Assembly: GCA_902780785.1 (NCBI GenBank) | Contig: CACZGS010000005.1 | Span: 1 to 64,000, forward strand | DNA from: Oscillospiraceae bacterium | Lineage (GTDB): Bacteria; Bacillota; Clostridia; Saccharofermentanales; Saccharofermentanaceae | Length of the DNA: 64,000 bases | Direction: 5' to 3' | Part shown: positions 52,879-59,384 of the stretch, one piece after another | Numbering within the stretch: position 1 is the stretch's first letter | Layout: every line of letters starts with the position of its first letter | Program-made: the position numbers and the translations under genes | Notes under the pieces: model-generated | Database searches by the model: none | Told to the model about the DNA's origin: nothing | The model's input: the letters and a program-made list of their open reading frames with translations, nothing else

Positions 52879-52953
52879 TTAACATCGAATCAAATTAAGA
52901 CAGCAACAGTTCATTGCCCGGTTATATGACATACAACAACACATGCACTTCAT
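52879..52953 (-). CDS. 24-aa Cys-rich leader peptide, cysteine attenuator of mccB
   Basis: ATG follows AAGGAGA with 9-nt spacing. Eight of 24 residues are Cys, at 3, 5-7, 16-18 and 24 (the last sense codon). The antiterminator arm falls between the two Cys triplets. CTGTCTT in codons 17-19 (52897-52903) complements GAGACAG next to the leader's binding site (52959-52965), the same arrangement as in the metQ leader. Such a Cys-codon density in a short ORF just before a terminator is the hallmark of ribosome-mediated attenuation. Confidence 0.88.
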   Translation of the reverse strand: MKCMCCCMSYNRAMNCCCLNLIRC

Positions 52954-52995
52954 TATTACTGTCTCCTTCTGATATAGATTTTGTTTATGGCAGTG

Positions 52996-53029
52996 ATTTT
53001 ACACCTACTTACCTATTATGTCAATAGGT
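52996..53029 (-). promoter_or_regulatory. mccB promoter with Rrf2-type operator
   Basis: Minus strand TTGACA (53019-53024), 17 bases, TAAAAT (52996-53001). Operator ACCTATTATGTCAATAGGT at 53011-53029 overlaps the -35 box and ends 9 bp before the iscU stop. Confidence 0.85.
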
Positions 53030-53037
53030 TTATAAAT

Positions 53038-53418
53038 TTACTTCTTTTCCTGTCTGCTCTCATAGTCCTTGAGCGCTGATTCTATTGCTTCCTGGGCCAG
53101 GACTGAGCAATGCATCTTGTAGTCCGGAAGGCCGTCCAAAGCCTCTGCAACAGCCTTGTTGGTGAGCTGTCTTGCCTCCGATACCGGCTTGCCCTTGATG
53201 AGCTCTGTTGCCATAGAGCTTGATGCGATAGCACTGCCGCAGCCGAATGTCTCGAACTTAACGTCCTTTACGATATCGTCTTCGATCTTTAAGTACATCT
53301 TCATGATGTCACCGCACTTTGCGTTGCCGACTTCACCTATTCCGTTAGCATCCTCAAGTACGCCTACGTTTCTCGGATTCCTGAAATGATCCATTACCTT
53401 CTCGCTGTATAATGCCAT
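53038..53418 (-). CDS. iscU: Fe-S cluster scaffold protein, IscU/NifU N-terminal type
   Basis: A 126-aa scaffold with the three cluster-ligand cysteines Cys35 (GNAKCGD), Cys60 (FGCGSAIASS) and Cys104 (HCSVLAQ) and Asp37. It receives sulfur from the desulfurase encoded 12 nt upstream and iron to build [2Fe-2S] and [4Fe-4S] clusters. AAGGAGG precedes the ATG. Length is normal for clostridial NifU-like proteins. Confidence 0.94.
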   Translation of the reverse strand: MALYSEKVMDHFRNPRNVGVLEDANGIGEVGNAKCGDIMKMYLKIEDDIVKDVKFETFGCGSAIASSSMATELIKGKPVSEARQLTNKAVAEALDGLPDYKMHCSVLAQEAIESALKDYESRQEKK

Positions 53419-53430
53419 ATTAATGCCTCC

Positions 53431-54615
53431 TTATAAGATGAAATCTTTCTTGCCTGATACAAGGTCACGCCAAACGGGTGAGAATCCTCTAAGGTATTCG
53501 ACTACTTCTTTTACTGATTTGATGATGTAATCCGCATCTTCTTCCGTAATGTCTTCACCGAGGCTTAAACGGAGCGAACCGTGAGCTACATCATGAACTC
53601 TGCCAATCGCAAGGAGAACGTGGCTGGGATCCAATGACCCAGATGTGCATGCGCTTCCTGAAGATGCTGCGATACCCTTGTCGTCAAGGAGAAGCAATAA
53701 AGATTCGCCTTCGATGCCTTCGAAACAATAATTGATATTGGAAGGGACTCTGCTTCCTGCATCACCGTTAAGTGCGGAGTGAGAAATCTCTCCTATGCCC
53801 TTAATGATCTTATCTCTAATGGGAGTAAGCTTTGCCTTGTAGGAATCAAGATTTGCAACAGACTCCTTAAGCGCCGTAGCCATTGCTGCGATGCCCGGTA
53901 CATTCTCGGTACCTGCTCTTCTGTTTCTCTCCTGGGCGCCGCCTTCTATAAGGTTAAATACTTTAATTCCTTTCTTTACATAAAGGAAACCTACGCCCTT
54001 AGGGCCATGGAATTTGTGGCCTGATGCAGAGAGCATGTCAATGTTGTCGTCTACGACGTTAACCTTGATATGACCTATTGCCTGGACCGCGTCAGTATGG
54101 AATGTAACATTGTTACTTCTGCAGATCTCTCCGATTTCTCTGATCGGCTGGATCGTTCCGATCTCGTTATTAGCGTACATGATCGTAACAAGGCATGTAT
54201 CCTCGCGGATCGCATCAGCAACCTGAGAAGCGGTAACAAGGCCGTTCGAATGAACGTCGAGATAGGTTACTTCGTAGCCTTCCTTTTCGAGCTTTCTTAA
54301 AGTATGAAGCACTGCGTGATGCTCGAAAGCAGTTGAGATGATGTGCTTCTTACCCTTAAGAGCGCCCATCTTTGCTGCAGAAAGGATAGCCTGGTTGTCG
54401 GCTTCGCTGCCGCCGGATGTGAATATTATCTCATTAGGCTGGGCGCCGATAGCTTCTGCAACGTCTCTTCTTGCCTGCTCCAAAACTTCCTTGGCCTTCT
54501 GGCCGAATTCATAGAGGCTCGAAGGGTTACCAAAGGTATCTTTTAAAAGATCTGTAAGTGTCTGAATGGCCGCGTCACTCATCTTCGTGGTGGCGGCATT
54601 ATCTGCGTATATCAA
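53431..54615 (-). CDS. iscS: cysteine desulfurase, IscS/NifS
   Basis: A 394-aa fold-type I PLP enzyme. PLP-lysine in SASGHKFHGPKGVG, active-site Cys in SSGSACTSGSLDPSHVL (about 321), and the opening IYADNAATTK. It releases sulfur from cysteine for Fe-S clusters and thio-modification. I use TTG 54615, preceded by GAGGAGAATCACC; longer readings run through the promoter/operator at 54649-54682 and cannot be real. It is divergent from the Rrf2 regulator. Confidence 0.93.
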   Translation of the reverse strand: MIYADNAATTKMSDAAIQTLTDLLKDTFGNPSSLYEFGQKAKEVLEQARRDVAEAIGAQPNEIIFTSGGSEADNQAILSAAKMGALKGKKHIISTAFEHHAVLHTLRKLEKEGYEVTYLDVHSNGLVTASQVADAIREDTCLVTIMYANNEIGTIQPIREIGEICRSNNVTFHTDAVQAIGHIKVNVVDDNIDMLSASGHKFHGPKGVGFLYVKKGIKVFNLIEGGAQERNRRAGTENVPGIAAMATALKESVANLDSYKAKLTPIRDKIIKGIGEISHSALNGDAGSRVPSNINYCFEGIEGESLLLLLDDKGIAASSGSACTSGSLDPSHVLLAIGRVHDVAHGSLRLSLGEDITEEDADYIIKSVKEVVEYLRGFSPVWRDLVSGKKDFIL

Positions 54616-54648
54616 GGTGATTCTCCTCTCTTGTACATGTCTTGCGAT

Positions 54649-54682
54649 ATGGTAATACCTATTTCCTACTATGTCAATAGGT
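54649..54682 (-). promoter_or_regulatory. iscS promoter with Rrf2-type operator
   Basis: Minus strand TTGACA (54672-54677), 17 bases, TACCAT (54649-54654). Operator TCCTACTATGTCAATAGGT at 54664-54682. Confidence 0.82.
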
Positions 54683-54690
54683 TTATTGTA

Positions 54691-54724
54691 TTGATTTACC
54701 CTGTTACCTACTGTTATAATAGGT
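54691..54724 (+). promoter_or_regulatory. iscR-like promoter with Rrf2-type operator (autoregulation)
   Basis: TTGATT (54691-54696), 18 bases, TATAAT (54715-54720). Operator ACCTACTGTTATAATAGGT (54706-54724) covers the -10 box, with the same ACCTA-N9-TAGGT dyad as the other three sites. Confidence 0.8.
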
Positions 54725-54752
54725 GAAAATATCAGGAACGGGGTGTAAGGAT

Positions 54753-55148
54753 ATGATCTCAACCAAAGGAAGATACGGTCTGCGCGTAATGATAGACCTG
54801 GCCCAGAACGACGACGGCAGTTATATTCCGCTCAAGGATATAGCAGAGCGCCAGGAGATCTCCAAGAAATATCTGGAGATAATCGTAAAGCAGATGGTCG
54901 AAGGCGGCCTCATCAAGGGCTTAAGCGGCAAAGGCGGCGGATATAAGCTCGTCAAAAAGCCTGAGAAATATACCGTCGGCGAGATACTCACGCTTCTCGA
55001 GGGAACGATCTGTTCCGTAGCATGTCTTGCTGACAAGAATTACGACTGTCCGAGGCGCAAAAAATGCGAGACTCTTCCCATGTGGAAAGAGTTCGACGGT
55101 ATCGTTCACGATTATCTGTATGGTAAGAAATTAAGCGATCTTCTCTGA
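54753..55148 (+). CDS. Rrf2-family regulator, IscR/CymR-like
   Basis: A 131-aa Rrf2 protein. Winged helix at residues 1-65 (KDIAERQEISKKYLEIIVKQ recognition region, GLIKGLSGKGGGYKL wing), then a helical region with Cys87, Cys91, Cys99 and Cys105 (C-x3-C-x7-C-x5-C), a likely Fe-S or metal ligand set as in IscR; CymR lacks it. ATG 54753 is behind GTAAGG. It most likely represses its own gene and the isc, mcc-met and metQ operons through the four 19-bp operators. Whether it senses Fe-S status, cysteine supply via CysK-type partner, or both, is open. Confidence 0.88.
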   Translation: MISTKGRYGLRVMIDLAQNDDGSYIPLKDIAERQEISKKYLEIIVKQMVEGGLIKGLSGKGGGYKLVKKPEKYTVGEILTLLEGTICSVACLADKNYDCPRRKKCETLPMWKEFDGIVHDYLYGKKLSDLL

Positions 55149-55766
55149 TCAGACTGTCTCTTCAAGGCTCTTCTTATATGCCCTGTGTACAAGAATAGCA
55201 CCTATGAGATCAAGCACAAAAAAGAATTCGAAGATGAGGCCCAGAACCATACCGGTTTTTGGGCGTCTTTTATTCTTGATCAGATAGATGATCATGTAGA
55301 TGATGTCAGGCCAGCTCGACATGAACATATAAGCATATGTAAGGCATACGCCGATGCACATAACGAGCGGGATCGCCCACATTAGGAACGGATTCATCAT
55401 TCCCAGGAATGACAAAATATAGAGCGTGATGTTTATCAGGAAGAACGGAATGAAGAGTGCCTTGATCAGGATCGTCATACCTGTCTTAGGCTCTTCCTGC
55501 TTTGCAGATCCGATGATCGCGAGTACGAATGAAACGAGATCCAATACTAACGCTACAGCCAGCAGGATACCTACAGCCGAGAGACGTGTATTGTCCAGTT
55601 CACCCCAGTTCTCTTCCAGAACGAATGCTCCGAAGAGCGGAACCGCTATCAGCATCTGCATCACATAGAGAACAACTGTAGCAACTAAGATCACTATCTT
55701 TGCCGCTAACATAAAGTGCGTAGGTTCCTTCTGCGCACTGATTATCTTTCCTGTTTGAACTTCCAT
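55149..55766 (-). CDS. polytopic membrane protein, 205 aa
   Basis: Five predicted helices, a basic loop near LIKNKRRPKTG, and no family that I recognise. It abuts the Rrf2 gene tail to tail with no gap, and its ATG (behind AAGGGATAG) follows the RpiB-like gene by 3 nt, so it is the third gene of that operon. Confidence 0.65.
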   Translation of the reverse strand: MEVQTGKIISAQKEPTHFMLAAKIVILVATVVLYVMQMLIAVPLFGAFVLEENWGELDNTRLSAVGILLAVALVLDLVSFVLAIIGSAKQEEPKTGMTILIKALFIPFFLINITLYILSFLGMMNPFLMWAIPLVMCIGVCLTYAYMFMSSWPDIIYMIIYLIKNKRRPKTGMVLGLIFEFFFVLDLIGAILVHRAYKKSLEETV

Positions 55767-55769
55767 GAG

Positions 55770-56402
55770 CTATCCCTTCTTTAATTCAGTTATCAGCAAA
55801 GACAAATCTTCGTCTTTGCCGTTTTCCAGGACGTATTCTACAACATCCTTTTTGGATAATACTTTATCTAAAAGAGGTTTTTCTAAGGTTTTTAAGAGGT
55901 CTGTCATCTTTACCTGCGAAGAATTCCTGATGCTCTTAAGAAGCTTGGTATCTTCGAGTTTCCTCTCTGCTTCGCTCTTCGGAAAACCATGTCCGAAGGG
56001 CTCTGAGAAAAGCTTTGCAATAGTCTTATCGAGATTCTCCTCACCTGCCCAGGTGTACTCTTCACCCAACGGGAGCGACACTGCATTGCCGTCATTTATC
56101 TGCGCAAAAAGATATGCATCCATCGGCGTCGGGATATATCCGCAAAGAACGCCCGGCATGTTATTGCAGGCGAGCATCATGCCCTGTCCTGATGAGCATC
56201 CGGTAACGACAAAGTCAACTGCCTTGCTAGATAAAAGAAGACCAACCAGAACGGAGATCTCGATGTAACTGTATTTGATTTCCCCGTCGCCAAAGCAACC
56301 GAAGTTTATTACTTCTGCATCAACGGCATATTTCTTAACTGCGTTATATATCAGCTCATTCTTCCCTGATTGGGAACTTGCCTGGATTACTGCTATCTTC
56401 AA
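55770..56402 (-). CDS. RpiB/LacA/LacB-family sugar-phosphate isomerase-like protein
   Basis: A 210-aa protein whose first 140 residues match the RpiB fold: VDFVVTGCSSGQGMMLACNN has the active-site Cys and anion-binding Gly-rich loop, followed by PGVLCGYIPTPMDAYLFAQI. The usual RpiB start (ALGSDHAG) is altered to IAVIQASSQSGKNE, so substrate or activity may have changed. The 60-residue C-terminal extension is helical. ATG overlaps the upstream stop by 4 bp. Confidence 0.75.
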   Translation of the reverse strand: MKIAVIQASSQSGKNELIYNAVKKYAVDAEVINFGCFGDGEIKYSYIEISVLVGLLLSSKAVDFVVTGCSSGQGMMLACNNMPGVLCGYIPTPMDAYLFAQINDGNAVSLPLGEEYTWAGEENLDKTIAKLFSEPFGHGFPKSEAERKLEDTKLLKSIRNSSQVKMTDLLKTLEKPLLDKVLSKKDVVEYVLENGKDEDLSLLITELKKG

Positions 56403-56875
56403 AACTGTTCAATGCCGTCCTTTAAAAGTTTGATATTTGTGTTATGTCTGGACAGCAGTTCGTGGACATCGCGGATCTGGTTATCACCAATGACACAGAT
56501 ATAATTGCTTTCGTGGTATTCCTTAACGCAGCCTTTAGGCGCGTATAACTTGCCCTCGATTATGTTTCTGTCCGCATCAAGAAAACACAGATATCTTTGG
56601 GGCTTCGCAAATTGCGACAGCGTAGACACATAGTTCACATAAGAGATCTCATTTACGTTCCAGAGTTTGAAAGAACTGTCTCTGTTAATGACGACCTCTT
56701 CTTTGTCAGTGATCATGACTCCTGCTGCTGCATCGACGAACGGGTGTTCCGCTTTGAATTGTTCTGCAAACTTATCGATGTTTCTCTGCTTTTTTCTGCT
56801 TCCTGATACTCCGACAATGATCAGGATGATCGCTGCAGCTACAAAAGCCAGCTTTAAGATCTCGTATGCACCCAT
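56399..56875 (-). CDS. hypothetical membrane-anchored protein, 158 aa
   Basis: Start ATG 56875 is 8 nt after GGGGGAA. One N-terminal helix (about 4-22, AFVAAAIILIIVGVSGS), a basic stop-transfer, then a soluble cytoplasmic domain with beta strands (KLWNVNEISYVNYV, RYLCFLDADRNIIEG). Resembles PH-like domains of clostridial anchored proteins, with low certainty. First gene of the operon to 55.1 kb. Confidence 0.6.
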   Translation of the reverse strand: MGAYEILKLAFVAAAIILIIVGVSGSRKKQRNIDKFAEQFKAEHPFVDAAAGVMITDKEEVVINRDSSFKLWNVNEISYVNYVSTLSQFAKPQRYLCFLDADRNIIEGKLYAPKGCVKEYHESNYICVIGDNQIRDVHELLSRHNTNIKLLKDGIEQF

Positions 56876-57028
56876 AGTAAATTCCCCCATTAACTACTTT
56901 GGCAAATCCCGCATAAACAATATGATTATACCATTAAGCCCGTCATTCTATTCACAAAATGACTTTTGATAATGTTAGAATATAAAAGTTGGTTTAAGGC
57001 CTGTTTGCATTTATGGGGAAACAGAATC

Positions 57029-58585
57029 ATGGACATACTCTTTTCGCAGGGTTCTTCAAAGAAGACAATAGCATTACCGAAGGAAACAATTAAAGATCTG
57101 GCATTGGAAGATATCGTTGCTTACGCGTGTTCCATGAAGGAAGACCGTGAGATCGTAATGAAGATATTCTCACAGATACCTTCCGAACCTGAAGACATAA
57201 GATTCAGGAGCAGCATTGTTCAGGACCTGATCGGCAACAAAGAACTGTGCGATAAGATAAGCAACTGCTCCCACGACATTATGGCACTCAAATACTATGG
57301 CGGAAGCTATAAGCAGATGAGGCGTAATGAGACCAATCTCTATAACCTTTTGGAAGACATCAGAGAACTGATGGTCTTTACTAACGTAACCGAGAAGCTC
57401 GCAACCTGCCTCCATGAACATGAGATCAAATCCGAAGGACTGACAAGACTCCGTGAAGATCTTGATAAGACCGTAAATTCGAAAGACTTCTGCGCATTGA
57501 AGAAGGATCTCGAAGACATGAAGAACGATCTGGGCGGTGTGCAGGCAGCCTATGTTGCTGTTAACTTCACGACTGATTTCAATATTGAGAGTGTCGCAGC
57601 GATAGAATTCGTTCCCCATAAACTGGTTTCTAAATATGGTGTTATTGAAAGGCTCACCGCAATGAACCTGATCTCACCTTTCGAGACGGGAACCAAGCTC
57701 GGAAGAGCTCCTGATCCGCTTCTCCAGGCTATAGCTCCGAAGCTCCAGAAGCACTTAAAGAAGCACTTCAGCGATATACAGAAGACATTCACCAAATATG
57801 CTGATTGCGATACCAAAGAGCTCACAGGAATGTATGAAGGCCTGACGTTCTATCTTGCAATGGCCAGATTCGGCAGAAATCTTAAGGACAAGGGGTATGA
57901 CATCTGCTTCCCTGCCATCGATGAGAAAGTAAGATTCGATATCAAGGGATTATATAATTTAAGGCTTGCGATCGAAGGTGTGCAGGACATCGTAAAAAAT
58001 GATTTCGCTTTCAAAGAAGACGAGCGTATATTTATCCTCACAGGTCCTAACAGAGGCGGTAAGACGATTATAGAACAGGCCATAGGAATCGCTTCCGTCA
58101 TGGCTTCACACGGACTGTTCGTTGCTGCGGATTCTTTTACCGGAATGCCTTTCAGGAATATCCTTTCCCACTTCCCGATAGACGAGAATCTTACGATCAA
58201 TTACGGACGTCTTGGTGAAGAAGCAGTAAGGGTCAAGGACATCGTAAACCAGTCTGATGAAAACACTCTCATTCTTTTCAATGAGACTTATTCGACAACA
58301 TCATCTTCAGACGGTGTTTACCTTGCCAGGGACCTCATAAGAGTCCTTAAGGAGAAAGGTACTTACGTCATCTTCAACACGCATCTTCACGATCTCGCAA
58401 AGGATATTCCCGAGATGAACAAGTGGGACGGCCAGGGCGACATCATCAGCATCATAATGGAACGCAAAGACGATAAGAACACGTTCATGTTAAAGCGTGC
58501 CGAACCTGACTGCTGCTCTTATGCAAGGGATATAGCCCTTAAGTACGGCATAACTTACGAGCAGATGAAGAATAAGGAATCTTAA
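57029..58585 (+). CDS. MutS-like ATPase without mismatch-recognition domain (paralogue 2)
   Basis: A 518-aa paralogue of the 42739-44451 product. It has helical clamp/lever regions (about 15-320) and ATPase domain with Walker A GPNRGGKTI (about 339-347), FNETYSTTSSSDG as Walker B/D-loop and NTHLHDL. No mismatch-binding, connector or Smr domain. The Arg in GPNRGGKT (Met in MutS) is shared by both copies. ATG 57029 follows TGGGGAAACAGAATC; upstream in-frame codons are not supported. Function unknown; a nucleic-acid-structure ATPase is the best guess. Confidence 0.8.
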   Translation: MDILFSQGSSKKTIALPKETIKDLALEDIVAYACSMKEDREIVMKIFSQIPSEPEDIRFRSSIVQDLIGNKELCDKISNCSHDIMALKYYGGSYKQMRRNETNLYNLLEDIRELMVFTNVTEKLATCLHEHEIKSEGLTRLREDLDKTVNSKDFCALKKDLEDMKNDLGGVQAAYVAVNFTTDFNIESVAAIEFVPHKLVSKYGVIERLTAMNLISPFETGTKLGRAPDPLLQAIAPKLQKHLKKHFSDIQKTFTKYADCDTKELTGMYEGLTFYLAMARFGRNLKDKGYDICFPAIDEKVRFDIKGLYNLRLAIEGVQDIVKNDFAFKEDERIFILTGPNRGGKTIIEQAIGIASVMASHGLFVAADSFTGMPFRNILSHFPIDENLTINYGRLGEEAVRVKDIVNQSDENTLILFNETYSTTSSSDGVYLARDLIRVLKEKGTYVIFNTHLHDLAKDIPEMNKWDGQGDIISIIMERKDDKNTFMLKRAEPDCCSYARDIALKYGITYEQMKNKES

Positions 58586-59241
58586 TACTTGAGCAGATGT
58601 TCAAGAACGATTTCCTTGATCATATCTGAATTGTCGATGATGTATTTTTCCAGTCTTGCTCTGTCGTATTTGACATCAGGCGGTTCACGCTTTTCTGTCT
58701 CACCGGGAGCAGTTGTGGATTCCATTTCCACATAACAGCTCTCGACGGAAAGCTCTGCAAAGATAATGATATTGTCCTTAAGATAGACCATCTCATAGAC
58801 CACCGCGTCATCAACATACGGATCATAGGATTTGAAATATCCGTCACAGCTCTCAAACCCGGAATCGTATCCTTTATATTGCTCATACAGTTTTCTGTAT
58901 GCGTTTTCGGCTTCGGAAGAACTGTCGAAAACTTCGAAATGCAGATAATCGATCGGATCTTCCAGATCCTGTATCCTGACGATTCTCAGATACTCCGTGC
59001 CGTCTTCCTTTTTCATTTTTGCAATATTCCACCTGTCGATGAGATTCCGGTTCTCACCGCAGGCCAGGATATATTCTGAAACGTATTTCTTCTCATGGAC
59101 TGTTTCCGGGCTCTGAGATTTCCGGCCATCCGCAGAGAAAAACGGTTGCAACACAACTATTGCCAAAACGATCAGCGAGACGATGCTGACACAGATCCCA
59201 ATGATCATAGCCGTTCTTATCTTTCTGTTGCTCTTTACCAT
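58582..59241 (-). CDS. hypothetical single-helix membrane protein, 219 aa
   Basis: A basic N-terminus, one helix (about 10-33), and a large external domain rich in Asp, Glu and Tyr (DPIDYLHFEVFDSSSEAENA). The stop overlaps the stop of the convergent MutS-like gene by 4 bp. GGAGGAGAAC precedes the ATG. No family recognised. Confidence 0.6.
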   Translation of the reverse strand: MVKSNRKIRTAMIIGICVSIVSLIVLAIVVLQPFFSADGRKSQSPETVHEKKYVSEYILACGENRNLIDRWNIAKMKKEDGTEYLRIVRIQDLEDPIDYLHFEVFDSSSEAENAYRKLYEQYKGYDSGFESCDGYFKSYDPYVDDAVVYEMVYLKDNIIIFAELSVESCYVEMESTTAPGETEKREPPDVKYDRARLEKYIIDNSDMIKEIVLEHLLKY

Positions 59242-59384
59242 GTTCTCCTCCCTGATCCCGGAAACTTTATCTTATATACACTTTGACAATGTAAAATGTT
59301 GCAAAAATACCGCAAAAACAATTCCTTCCGATGTTAGTATTATCCGGTAGACATCTATTTTCGGGGATTGTAGGAGAAAGTAAT

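Noticed and set aside
52800..52990. T-box (Cys) upstream of mccB
   Set aside because: No specifier/T-box motif; the leader encodes a Cys-rich peptide with its own binding site.
54616..54762. Longer IscS starting at 54762
   Set aside because: It would run through the promoter and operator; TTG 54615 has a proper binding site and the family N-terminus.
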